DNA of 64,000 nucleotides from contig NZ_CP034072.1 of the NCBI RefSeq assembly GCF_003855255.1, positions 2,131,238 through 2,195,237 on the forward strand, in the 5' to 3' direction. The position numbers and the translations under genes are program-made. This DNA is from Mycolicibacterium nivoides (GTDB taxonomy: Bacteria; Actinomycetota; Actinomycetes; Mycobacteriales; Mycobacteriaceae). The notes below the pieces were generated by a model that made no database searches, was not told where the DNA came from, and saw nothing but the letters and a program-made list of their open reading frames with translations. This document shows, one piece after another, positions 9,157 to 17,397 of this stretch (position 1 is the stretch's first letter; each line of letters begins with the position of its first letter).

Positions 9157-10071
9157 ATGCGAGCCATCGTCTACGACCCGCACGCCCCCGCCAAGCTACG
9201 GTTCGACGAGGTGGCTGAGCCGCCGGCAACCGAATCTCAGGCGCTGATCGACGTCCATGCGATCGCTCTGAACTTCGGCGAAGTGCACTTCATCGATCAC
9301 ATGCGCCGCCCGGGCGAGGTTCCTGGATGGGACAGCGCGGGTGTGGTCGCACGGGCCGCGGCAGACGGGTCCGGCCCGCCCGTCGGTACCCGGGTGGTCG
9401 GCTTCAGCGGTGAATCCGGCTGGGCGGAGCGGCGCGCGGTGTCGACCGAGAATCTCGCCGAGCTTCCCGAGTTCGTCGAATTCGAGGAAGCCGCCGCGCT
9501 GCCGGTGGCCGGCGTGACCGCATTGCAGGCGCTGCGGGCCCTCGGCCCGGTACTTGGCCGGCGGGTGCTCATCACCGGTGCCTCCGGAGGCGTCGGCCGG
9601 TTCGCCGTGCAACTGGCAGCCCGGGCCGGTGCACACGTGGTGGCCACGGTCGGCAGCCCCGCGCGCGGTGAGGGTCTCGAGGAACTGGGCGCGGCCGAAG
9701 TCGTCGTCGGGCTCGACACCGTGACCGAGCCGGTCTTCGGCGTGCTCGACAACGTCGGCGGGAAGCTCTTGGCACAAGCCTTCAGCCTGGTGTCCGACGG
9801 CGGGTCGGTGCAATCGATCGGGATGGCCTCCAACGAGCCGACCACGATCAACTTCGAAGCGGAACGGCGCCGCGGCAACCGGAAGCGATTGGAGCCGTTC
9901 ACCGTCCGGGCACCGTTTCAGGCGGACCTGGATTACCTGCTGACCCTGTTGGCCGACGGTGAGCTGGACCCGCAGATCGGGTGGCGGGACACGTGGGACA
10001 ACATCGCCACGGCAGCCCAGGCCCTGCTCGACCGCAAGGTCGCGGGCAAGGCGGTGCTGCGGGTCGGCTGA
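9157..10071 (+). CDS. Zinc-independent quinone oxidoreductase-type MDR dehydrogenase
   Basis: Medium-chain dehydrogenase/reductase of 304 residues. The N-terminal GroES-like domain opens with MRAIVYDPHAPAKLRFDEV, and the Rossmann domain carries the nucleotide motif GASGGVGRFAVQLAARAGAHVVATVG. The zinc-binding cysteines of alcohol dehydrogenases are absent, which fits the NADPH:quinone oxidoreductase (QOR) subgroup. The start ATG at 9157 gives the standard family N-terminus; an open frame extends upstream but is antisense to the methyltransferase. It ends 9 bp from the convergent DszC/SfnB-type gene. The physiological substrate is unknown. Confidence 0.88.
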   Translation: MRAIVYDPHAPAKLRFDEVAEPPATESQALIDVHAIALNFGEVHFIDHMRRPGEVPGWDSAGVVARAAADGSGPPVGTRVVGFSGESGWAERRAVSTENLAELPEFVEFEEAAALPVAGVTALQALRALGPVLGRRVLITGASGGVGRFAVQLAARAGAHVVATVGSPARGEGLEELGAAEVVVGLDTVTEPVFGVLDNVGGKLLAQAFSLVSDGGSVQSIGMASNEPTTINFEAERRRGNRKRLEPFTVRAPFQADLDYLLTLLADGELDPQIGWRDTWDNIATAAQALLDRKVAGKAVLRVG

Positions 10072-10080
10072 CCCGCAGCC

Positions 10081-11316
10081 TCAGTTGCCCTGCCCGCCGC
10101 GTCCCCGGGACGCCAGGTCGGCCACCGGATCCTTGCCGTTGATGAACCAGTCCCCGAGAATCCGGGCCTTGTAGACCACCGGATTGTGGGACGCCAGCGT
10201 ACGCGCATTGCGCCAATGCCGGTCCAGGCCAAGCTCTTCGGATACCCCTGAGGCACCGAGGGCGTCGAACAGCCGGGTGGTGGCCCGCAATGCGGCACCG
10301 ATGATCACCAGCTGCGCCTGCGTCACCGCGACTTCGGCTTCGATCAACAACTGACGGGCGTGGTCTTCACCTCCGGCCAGTCGGCCGGCGACGATCCGGT
10401 CCAGGGTGCGTGCGCTGACGCCCAGCGCCGCCTCCGCGCCGAAGGCCTCGGCCGAAAGCTCACCGATGACCTGCAGTAGCTGAGGGTCCTGAGCCGGCAC
10501 CTCGGCCAGACCCTGCGGATAGTTGCGCTTGCGGTCCTTCAGCGCCGCCGACGCGTCGCGCTGAGCTGCCTTGGTGATGCCGGTGAGTACCGCCAGCATC
10601 GCGGTCTGATAGAAGTGCGCCTGGTAGCTGAACCGTTCCGCTGCGGGGAACACGTTGCCACGCTCGGCGCGGGCCAGTTCATAGTGGGCCGAACCACTCG
10701 CGGTGGTGCGCTGGCCGAATCCTCGCCAGTCGTCGGTAAGGGTCACTCCCGGATCATCGGCACGCACCAGCGCCGTCCACAACTCACCGTCGTCACCCCG
10801 GCCGAGCACATCGAGCCAGTCCGCGTACAGGCTGCCGGTCGCATAATATTTCGCGCCGCTCACCAACCAGTGGTCATCCTTGGCGATCACCGTGGTGGCC
10901 AGGTTGGCCAGTGTGACGTTGTTGGCCTCGGTCCAGCCGCCGCCGACGAATTCGCCTGCCAGGAAACGTTTGATCCAGGCGTTGTTGTCTTCCGACACCG
11001 GCGCGTTGAGGCGATCCTCGACGAAGGCCAGGTGGTTGCGCCAGATGTGGGCGACGTTCGGGTCCGCCGCCCCCAACTCGGCCAGCAACAGGAAGGTCTG
11101 CTCCAGCGACGCACCGAACCCGCCTTGCTCGGCCGAGATCCGCAGGGTGCCGAACCCGGCGTCGCTGAGCCAGCGCACCTGCTCATGCGGGAACACCCGG
11201 TCGGCCTCACGCTCCCGATTCCCCTCGGCGATCCGATCGAAGATCGGCGCGAACACCGATCGAAGCTCAGCGTCATAGCCCGTCGGGCGCTTCAGATAGG
11301 TACTAGCCGTTGTCAT
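10081..11316 (-). CDS. DszC/SfnB-type flavin-dependent monooxygenase (acyl-CoA dehydrogenase fold)
   Basis: Protein of 411 residues with the acyl-CoA dehydrogenase fold, in the branch that acts as two-component monooxygenases (DszC, SfnB). These enzymes take reduced flavin from a partner reductase and oxygenate sulfur in compounds such as dibenzothiophene or dimethylsulfone-related molecules. Landmarks are EQVRWLSDAGFGTLRI, GGFGASLEQTFLLLAELGAADPNVAHIWRNH and the C-terminal LDRHWRNARTLASHNPVVYK, a segment shared by this branch. The length matches DszC (about 415). The start overlaps the end of the acetyltransferase gene by one base (TAATG), so it is the last member of a coupled three-gene unit with the permease. 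Confidence 0.88.
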   Translation of the reverse strand: MTTASTYLKRPTGYDAELRSVFAPIFDRIAEGNREREADRVFPHEQVRWLSDAGFGTLRISAEQGGFGASLEQTFLLLAELGAADPNVAHIWRNHLAFVEDRLNAPVSEDNNAWIKRFLAGEFVGGGWTEANNVTLANLATTVIAKDDHWLVSGAKYYATGSLYADWLDVLGRGDDGELWTALVRADDPGVTLTDDWRGFGQRTTASGSAHYELARAERGNVFPAAERFSYQAHFYQTAMLAVLTGITKAAQRDASAALKDRKRNYPQGLAEVPAQDPQLLQVIGELSAEAFGAEAALGVSARTLDRIVAGRLAGGEDHARQLLIEAEVAVTQAQLVIIGAALRATTRLFDALGASGVSEELGLDRHWRNARTLASHNPVVYKARILGDWFINGKDPVADLASRGRGGQGN

Positions 11317-12317
11317 TACAAATTCTCCTCGGCGTCGATTCGATACGCGTACTCGTCGCGGACAGTGCGATAACCCAACCGCTGATAGAGCAGGTGGGCA
11401 TTGCTGGCATTGGCGATGTCGGTGCCCAACGAGGCATGGGTGAATCCCCGCCGCAGCGCCGCCAGCCAGAGCTTTCGCAGCAGCAGTTCCGCGGTTCCGG
11501 CCTTGCGGCGGTCCGCGCGTACACCGATGTAGTCGGTATGGGCGCTGCGGATCTCGTCCGCGCCGGTTCCCGATGTGTAGGTGGAGCCGAGCACGTACCC
11601 GACCACCACACCGTCGTCATCCACCGCGGCCAGGCTGAAATCCGGGGTGAACGCTCGGCTGGCCAGGTGATGTTCCCAGCGCTGCGGGGTCTTCGACATG
11701 TTCCCGAAATGCTCGCGAAAGGTGTCGAATTGCACCTGTCGGACCTGCTCGGCGAGACCTTCCGCCAGGACCTGTGGCCACGACAGGATCGTGATCGACT
11801 CGATCCCTGCCTCGGCCAGCGCGACAGGATCCTCGTCGCGCAACGACTTTCGGGTGCTGGCGAATTGGCGCTCTTGGCGCGCTCCCCGGGCGAGCAGGGC
11901 ATCGATCGTCACTGCCTGGTCGGCACCGATGAACACCCGTAGGTAGGCGCCCGGCACGGCCACCCGGCCGAACCGATCGACAGTGTCGTCGACGATCGCC
12001 CGCACCGTCCCGGCTGGGGCGTGCGGACCGAATACGAAGTCCCCCAACACCTCCGGTTCCGCACCGTCCGGTCGGTGCAGGGCTGTGTATCCGGCCACCG
12101 CACCGTCCTCATCGAGGAGAACGACCGCCGAGCCGGGATACGCGCCGTCGAGTTGTTCTGCGATATCGCGGGAATCGGCGGCGAACTTGCGTCCACCGAG
12201 CCCCGGCGTGGTGGCCAGGAAGTCGGCGATCAGCGGGTGGTGTCGTGGGGTTACCTCCGCGACGGTCCAACCGGTGACATCCGACGCTGCGGACGGGCTG
12301 TCATGGATCAGCGTCAC
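11316..12317 (-). CDS. Two-domain GNAT N-acetyltransferase
   Basis: Acetyltransferase of 333 residues, about twice the size of one GNAT domain, so likely a tandem GNAT like MshD. The C-terminal domain shows the acetyl-CoA loop (GVRADRRKAGTAELLLRKLW) and a terminal NASNAHLLYQRLGYR; the N-terminal half has a weaker GNAT pattern. The start GTG overlaps the stop of the APC permease (GTGA), and its stop overlaps the start of the DszC/SfnB-type gene. Coupling of an amino-acid permease, an N-acetyltransferase and flavin monooxygenases resembles the Bacillus pathways that acetylate S-substituted cysteines before oxygenation. The substrate here is inference. Confidence 0.85.
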   Translation of the reverse strand: MTLIHDSPSAASDVTGWTVAEVTPRHHPLIADFLATTPGLGGRKFAADSRDIAEQLDGAYPGSAVVLLDEDGAVAGYTALHRPDGAEPEVLGDFVFGPHAPAGTVRAIVDDTVDRFGRVAVPGAYLRVFIGADQAVTIDALLARGARQERQFASTRKSLRDEDPVALAEAGIESITILSWPQVLAEGLAEQVRQVQFDTFREHFGNMSKTPQRWEHHLASRAFTPDFSLAAVDDDGVVVGYVLGSTYTSGTGADEIRSAHTDYIGVRADRRKAGTAELLLRKLWLAALRRGFTHASLGTDIANASNAHLLYQRLGYRTVRDEYAYRIDAEENL

Positions 12318-13801
12318 GGCGTCACGCCCGCGTCGAGCAGTCGCTGCTGTTCCTCGGGCGAGACGCTCTGGATGGTGCCGATCCGGTTGGCCACCTCAGG
12401 ACGGGTCCGCTTGAGGTACCAGTACCAGGACAGCCCGGCCAGCAGAATGGCGCCGAACACGAAAGGCAGGATGTTGAAGGGGAACTCGGGCACCGGGTAG
12501 AAGTTGCTGACGATCACATACCCGAGGCCGATGGTGGCCGCGACCGCGACGGCGAGCCGCCGCGGGGTCAGGGCACCGATCTTGCGAAGCCAGATCGGCG
12601 TGGCGATGACCACCAGCAAGTAGCTCACCAGGAAGCCCCAGTTGGCCACGTAGCCGCCGTACACGTCGAACACCAGCCGGCCCGCGGAGCTGAACGTGGC
12701 CGTGATCGAGAACGCGAGGGCCAGGATCCCGACGAACACCACACCGGCCCACGGCGTCTTGTAGGTCGGGTGCACCTTGGTGAACACGTGCGGCAGGGCG
12801 CCTTCGTGGGCGAAGGTGAACAACGAGCGCGCGGCGGCGGTGGTGACCGCGGTGACGAACACGATGAACGCGACCGCAACGGCACCGCTCACGACCTGGT
12901 TCACCCACTCCACCCCGACACTGGTGGCCAGCTGCGGCAGCACGGCCTTGTCCCCGTCGATCTCGCCGAAGTGCAGGATCTGCGGGTACGTCGCGAAGAT
13001 GTAGAGGGCCCCGATCAGGATCACCACACGCAGAAGGGATCTGGCGATGTTTCGGTGGGCGTCCTTGGCCTCGGCGCCCAGCGAGGCGACGCTTTCGAAG
13101 CCGGCGTAGGAACCCACCGCCGTGACCGCCGCGATGAATGTGGCACTGGACCCGAGATGCTGGGGGTTCCACTGCTCCCAGTCGATGCGGAACCCGTAGC
13201 CGATGTAAGAGGCCACGATGATCACCAGGATCGACGCGATGGCGAGCAATTCGAAGGCCAGCTCGTATTTGGCGGCCAGTGAAACCCCCCGGTACGGCAG
13301 GTACACCGCGACGCCGACCACCACGATCACCAGTAGCAGGCGGAACCAGACCGCTTGGGATCCAAGGCCGATCGACTCCAGGAACGCGTCGAGGTACAAG
13401 ACCCCACCGAGGGTGCCGGTGGTCGCGAAACCGATGTAGCCGAACAGCAGGCTGAACCCGGCGGCGAAGGCGAAGCCGGGGCCCAGACCGTTACCCGTGT
13501 AGGTCCCCAGCGATCCGGACGACACCGTGCGCTTGGCCTGGAAACTGATCGTGATGGCGACCAGCACCACGATGGACAGGCCGATCACCGCGGCCCACGC
13601 CGCACCCTTGCCCGCCGCCACGAACAGCGAGAACGGCACGACGGCCAGGGCCACGCTGGGTGCGGCGGCCGCCAGCCCCTGGGCGAACACGCCCCACGGG
13701 CCGAGTGCGCCCGATTCCAGCCCCGTCGACTCCGCCGCAATCAGCGTGCGGCCTCCGGCCTCCGTCGGCGGGTGCGTCTTCGGATCGTCTGTAGTAGTCA
13801 C
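12314..13801 (-). CDS. APC-family amino acid permease
   Basis: Integral-membrane amino acid permease of 495 residues with roughly 12 helices. The first helix region GALGPWGVFAQGLAAAAPS and the helix-6 region AAVTAVGSYAGFESVASLGAEA fit the APC superfamily. I chose GTG at 13801 because AGAAAGGGA lies just upstream; an open frame continues to 13882 without such a site. The stop overlaps the GTG of the acetyltransferase, so uptake and acetylation are likely co-translated. It would use an ion gradient to import an amino acid or S-modified cysteine. Only the family, not the substrate, can be read. Confidence 0.9.
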   Translation of the reverse strand: MTTTDDPKTHPPTEAGGRTLIAAESTGLESGALGPWGVFAQGLAAAAPSVALAVVPFSLFVAAGKGAAWAAVIGLSIVVLVAITISFQAKRTVSSGSLGTYTGNGLGPGFAFAAGFSLLFGYIGFATTGTLGGVLYLDAFLESIGLGSQAVWFRLLLVIVVVGVAVYLPYRGVSLAAKYELAFELLAIASILVIIVASYIGYGFRIDWEQWNPQHLGSSATFIAAVTAVGSYAGFESVASLGAEAKDAHRNIARSLLRVVILIGALYIFATYPQILHFGEIDGDKAVLPQLATSVGVEWVNQVVSGAVAVAFIVFVTAVTTAAARSLFTFAHEGALPHVFTKVHPTYKTPWAGVVFVGILALAFSITATFSSAGRLVFDVYGGYVANWGFLVSYLLVVIATPIWLRKIGALTPRRLAVAVAATIGLGYVIVSNFYPVPEFPFNILPFVFGAILLAGLSWYWYLKRTRPEVANRIGTIQSVSPEEQQRLLDAGVTP

Positions 13802-13913
13802 GGCAATGTCCCTTTCTGACCGCGACGCCTCCCGTCCGTGAACCGGTACGGGTGGTTGATATGTCGGTATGTGTTGCCACACTGCCGCAATCGGATTCGC
13901 GTCGTCAGCTATG

Positions 13914-13928
13914 GAATCGACGGGATTC
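13914..13928. repeat. Short dyad in the gap between monooxygenase and permease genes
   Basis: GAATC-N5-GATTC is an exact 5-bp inverted repeat that extends to ATGGAATC/GATTCTAT with one mismatch. It touches the stop codon of the DszA-type gene and lies in the 126-bp gap before the permease. It may be a weak terminator, processing site or regulator site; no role is established. Confidence 0.3.
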
Positions 13929-15310
13929 TATTGCGAATGAACGGAATTCCTACGGAATGCGGCGGCCGGGTGCCCATCAGGCAGTAATCCGTCGCCTCCG
14001 CCGAACAGCTTCTGCCGCAACGTGGTCGGATCGGAGGTCTCGCGGGCGCGGCCACGCCGGCGAAGCTCGGGGATGAGGTAGGTGGCCACATCGGCGAAGC
14101 TGCCGGGCGTGACGTGATAGGCGATGTTGAACCCGTCCACCCCGGTTTTGTGGGCATACGCGTCCAGGGCATCGGCCACCGTGGCGGCCGACCCGACGAA
14201 CAACTCGCCGCCGAACCCGCCCAGTCCCCCGACGTAATCCCGCAACGTCAGGCGCTCACGGACCCCGGAATCGGTGACCGCGGCCAGGATGGACCGGCTG
14301 GCGTCGGTGTCGAACTGCCCGATCGGGCGGTCGACCCCATATGTCGACCAGTCCACCCCGGACAGTGCCGACAACAGCACCAACCCGCCTTCCAGGTCGT
14401 GGAAGTCGGCGAGTTCGCGTGCCTTGGCCTGTGCCGCCGAATCGGTACTGTCAGTGACGATCTCGACCGAGGTGATGAACTTCAGCGATTGCGGGTCGCG
14501 ACCGTGCCCGGCCGCCCGGCGCCGGATGTCCTCGATGTGGTTGCGCAGGACGTCGGGCCGCGGATCGCTGACGAACACCAGTTCCGCGTTACGGGAGGCG
14601 AATTCCCGTCCCGCTGGTGAGGTACCCGCCTGGAACAGCACCGGAGTACGTTGCGGCGAGGGTTCGACCAGGTGCGCCCCGGGCACGGTGAAGTACCGGC
14701 CGTTGTGGCCGATGTCGTGCACCTTCGCCGGGTCGGTGTACACCCCCCGCACGGCGTCGCGCAGCACCGCACCCGGCTCCCACGAACCTTCCCAGAGCTT
14801 GTAGGTCACCTCCACGAACTCCTGCGCCATCGCGTAACGCTCGTCGTGCGGGATCTGCCGGTCACGGCCGATGATGTTGCGCGCCGCGCTGTCGAGCAGC
14901 GAGGTGACGACGTTCCAGCCGATCCGGCCACCGGTGAGGTGATCCAGGGTGCTGAACTTACGTGCCAGCAGGTAGGGGCTCTCGTAGGTGGTGGACACCG
15001 TGATGCCGAATCCCAAACGCTGCGTCGCCGCGGCCATCGCCGACACCGCCAGCAGCGGGTCGGTCACCGGCGTCTGCACGCCCCGCGCCAGCGCGGCGCG
15101 GGCGTCACCGCCGAACACGTCGAGTTGGCCGACCGCGTCGGCGATGAACAGCACGTCGAATCCGCCGTCGTCGAGCAGCTTCGCCAACTCCACCCAGTAC
15201 CGGACATCGGTGTAGTCGGCGGTGCGGTCCTGCGGGTGGCGCCACAGCCCGAAATTGCCGTGCGACACGGTCGACATGGTGAACGCCGACAGAACATAGG
15301 GTTCGGTCAT
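13928..15310 (-). CDS. NtaA/SnaA/DszA-family FMN-dependent monooxygenase (second of tandem pair)
   Basis: Luciferase-superfamily flavin monooxygenase, 460 residues. It shows MSTVSHGNFGLWRHP near the N-terminus, GRIGWNVVTS, SPQRTPVLFQAGTSPAGREF and the C-terminal YLIPELRRRGR. The start ATG at 15310 overlaps the stop of the upstream monooxygenase (ATGA); the longer open frame beyond it only shadows that gene. By eye it is much closer to the proteins at 4711 and 27661 than to its tandem neighbour. A 126-bp gap with a short dyad separates it from the permease, so all five genes may share a transcript. The substrate is unknown; an organosulfur compound is likely by context. Confidence 0.9.
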   Translation of the reverse strand: MTEPYVLSAFTMSTVSHGNFGLWRHPQDRTADYTDVRYWVELAKLLDDGGFDVLFIADAVGQLDVFGGDARAALARGVQTPVTDPLLAVSAMAAATQRLGFGITVSTTYESPYLLARKFSTLDHLTGGRIGWNVVTSLLDSAARNIIGRDRQIPHDERYAMAQEFVEVTYKLWEGSWEPGAVLRDAVRGVYTDPAKVHDIGHNGRYFTVPGAHLVEPSPQRTPVLFQAGTSPAGREFASRNAELVFVSDPRPDVLRNHIEDIRRRAAGHGRDPQSLKFITSVEIVTDSTDSAAQAKARELADFHDLEGGLVLLSALSGVDWSTYGVDRPIGQFDTDASRSILAAVTDSGVRERLTLRDYVGGLGGFGGELFVGSAATVADALDAYAHKTGVDGFNIAYHVTPGSFADVATYLIPELRRRGRARETSDPTTLRQKLFGGGDGLLPDGHPAAAFRRNSVHSQ

Positions 15311-16611
15311 GACAGCTGCCGCTGTGGTGCGTCCAGCCCCAGATGGGATCGCAGTGTGGCGCCGGCGTATTCGTGGCGGAACAGCCCGCGCTTGCGCAGC
15401 ACCGGCACCACCTGCTCGACGAAAAGCTCGTGCTGACCCGGTAATCCGGAGTCCCGCAGCACAAATCCGTCGGCAGCGCCTGCGCTGAACCACTGCTCGA
15501 TCTCGTCGGCGATCTGCTCGGGCGTGCCCACCACCGCGGCTCCCCAACCGTTGACCGTGCGATACAGGAACTCTCGCACCGTTGGGTTTCCGTCGGTGGC
15601 CAGTAGCCGGTAGCCCGCCAACGCGGTCTGGTGGGTCTCGGTGTGCGCCGGGAACGCCGACTCCGGAACCGGACCGTCCAGGTCCGCACCGGTGACGTCG
15701 ACGTCGACCTCGAGCAGCCACCCGGCCTGGTACTGCGGGCTGAAGTACTCATACTCCTGCTGCTGTGCGCGCCTGGCTTCTTCCTCGGTGGAGCCGACGA
15801 GATACCGCAGCGACGGGGTGATCAACGGAGGCCTGGCCCGGCCCGTGCGCCGCGACTCCTCGTGGATCTGGGTGTAGAACTCCCGCGCCCGCGCCCGATT
15901 GCCGTGGCTGGTGAAGATCACCTCGGCGTGCCGAGCCGCGAAACCCCGTCCGGTTTCCGATGATCCGGCCTGGAAGATCACCGGTTGCCCCTGCGCCGAC
16001 CGGGCCGAGCCCAGCGGGCCTGCCACGTCGAAGTAGCGCCCGTGGTGATCAGTCCGCTGAATCTTGGTGACATCGTTGAATATCCCCGCAGCGCGGTCTT
16101 CGACGATGGTGTCTTCGCCCCAGCCGTCCCACAGCTTGCGCACCACCGCAAGCGCTTCCTCGGCGATCCGGTAGCGCTCGTCGTGGGCCACCACACCGCG
16201 GGCGCTGAAGTTGTCGGCGGCGGCCTGCGCGAAGCTGGTCACCAGATTCCAGCCGGCCCGGCCACCGCTGAGATGATCGAGTGAAAGCAGCTGGCGGGCA
16301 AGGTGATACGGGTGGGCCAGGGTGGCCGATCCGGTCACCACCAGCCCGATCCGGTCGGTGACCGATGACAGCGCGGCCGTCGCGGTGAGTGGTTCGAAGT
16401 CTTCGGTGATCTTGTACGGCCAGGTCGCCGGCGGACCGTAGTTCAGGCCGTCGGCGAAGAACAACGCGTCGAATGTGCCGGCCTCGGCGGTCTGGGCATA
16501 GCTGATCAGCCGCCGGCGTACTCCGGCGGTGCTGTTGTCGATATCGGGATGCCGCCACGGCCCGGTAGACCGGGTATTGCCGAAGGCCAGCAGATGCAGC
16601 TCTCTGGACAC
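15307..16611 (-). CDS. DszA-like FMN-dependent monooxygenase (first of tandem pair)
   Basis: Flavin monooxygenase of 434 residues and the member in this window that looks most like DszA, the dibenzothiophene sulfone monooxygenase. Its C-terminus (QVVPVLRKRGLFRHEYAG, then TLRSHLGL) closely follows what I recall of DszA. Core motifs are GRAGWNLVTS and GQPVIFQAGSSETGRGF. I chose GTG 16611 because a -10-like TAGTGT lies 7 bases upstream, fitting a leaderless message; GTG 16656 gives 15 extra residues without homology. No DszB-like desulfinase is encoded nearby, so dibenzothiophene desulfurisation itself is unlikely. Confidence 0.88.
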   Translation of the reverse strand: MSRELHLLAFGNTRSTGPWRHPDIDNSTAGVRRRLISYAQTAEAGTFDALFFADGLNYGPPATWPYKITEDFEPLTATAALSSVTDRIGLVVTGSATLAHPYHLARQLLSLDHLSGGRAGWNLVTSFAQAAADNFSARGVVAHDERYRIAEEALAVVRKLWDGWGEDTIVEDRAAGIFNDVTKIQRTDHHGRYFDVAGPLGSARSAQGQPVIFQAGSSETGRGFAARHAEVIFTSHGNRARAREFYTQIHEESRRTGRARPPLITPSLRYLVGSTEEEARRAQQQEYEYFSPQYQAGWLLEVDVDVTGADLDGPVPESAFPAHTETHQTALAGYRLLATDGNPTVREFLYRTVNGWGAAVVGTPEQIADEIEQWFSAGAADGFVLRDSGLPGQHELFVEQVVPVLRKRGLFRHEYAGATLRSHLGLDAPQRQLS

Positions 16612-16618
16612 TGCGCCG

Positions 16619-16624
16619 ACACTA
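16619..16624 (-). promoter_or_regulatory. Candidate -10 box of the monooxygenase operon (leaderless)
   Basis: TAGTGT on the minus strand lies 7 bases before GTG 16611, the spacing expected for transcription starting at the start codon. No convincing -35 is seen. It supports the chosen start of the DszA-like gene. Confidence 0.4.
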
Positions 16625-16677
16625 CGGTCGCGGTCGCCCCGCGCCGAGAGTTGCACTCAGCGCGAAGAAATCCGAGC

Positions 16678-17397
16678 CTACTTGCTGCGGACGTGGGCGA
16701 CGATCTCCCTGACGACCTCGGTTGCCTGCTGGTCTATGTCGTCACCGCAGACCCACGCCTCGACGACCACATTGGACGCCGCCGACAGCACGTGGTGGCA
16801 TCCTCCGCTGGGACTGTCCTCGGGGGTCGACATCTGGCTTATCGAGGAATCATCTGCAGTGACGTCGCTGACCGACCAGATCTGGGGCATGTCCTCGGAG
16901 TCAAAGGTGACAATCGTTCCCGCACAGCCCTCCCAGATCGCCTGGGAGTGCTTCACGAATGCCTGGGCCTGTTCGGCCGTGGAATGGAGCACCACGACCT
17001 GCTCGATCCAATGCGGGTTGCCCTCGCCAGGCTCGCGCACGATCTGGTCGCGCACGGCCGTCCACCCGCTGTCCTGATAAACAAGCTCCTGAGCACCGAA
17101 CGCGGCGGCCAGACAATCCCGATCCGATACGGCTTCCGAATTGTCGTTCAAGGTACTGGAATCGAAGCTCACCTGTAGATCCGACGACCCGACGATGTCG
17201 TTGAGGTCATCGACCCCCAGCAGTAGGCCATCGAGGTCGGCCTCGATCAGCATCGGCTCCCACCTCGGCTCATCAGGGTCACGCGACGCCACACCGGCGA
17301 CAGTGCTCACACAACCCGACAGCCCGAGCGACAACGCCAACACCGCCGCCGCCACGACCCCGGTGGTGCACAGCCGGGCCCAGCCCGGAACGGTCAT
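16678..17397 (-). CDS. PknH-type sensor-domain lipoprotein (LppR-like)
   Basis: Exported lipoprotein of 239 residues. The signal peptide ends in lipobox LSGC (lipidated Cys29). The mature part resembles the extracellular PknH sensor domain: four further cysteines occur in the contexts DRDCLAA, WEGCAG, SGGCHH and AWVCGDD, the pattern that forms two disulfides in that fold. The start ATG overlaps the stop of lepA (ATGA), as expected for the lepA-lppR order I recall in M. tuberculosis. It has no kinase domain, so it is a stand-alone sensor or ligand-binding module. The ligand is unknown. Confidence 0.85.
   Translation of the reverse strand: MTVPGWARLCTTGVVAAAVLALSLGLSGCVSTVAGVASRDPDEPRWEPMLIEADLDGLLLGVDDLNDIVGSSDLQVSFDSSTLNDNSEAVSDRDCLAAAFGAQELVYQDSGWTAVRDQIVREPGEGNPHWIEQVVVLHSTAEQAQAFVKHSQAIWEGCAGTIVTFDSEDMPQIWSVSDVTADDSSISQMSTPEDSPSGGCHHVLSAASNVVVEAWVCGDDIDQQATEVVREIVAHVRSK

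Noticed and set aside
10081..16611. Reading the cluster as a dibenzothiophene 4S (dszABC) operon
   Set aside because: DszA- and DszC-type genes are present but there is no DszB desulfinase, and the amino-acid permease and N-acetyltransferase fit an amino-acid-like substrate better.
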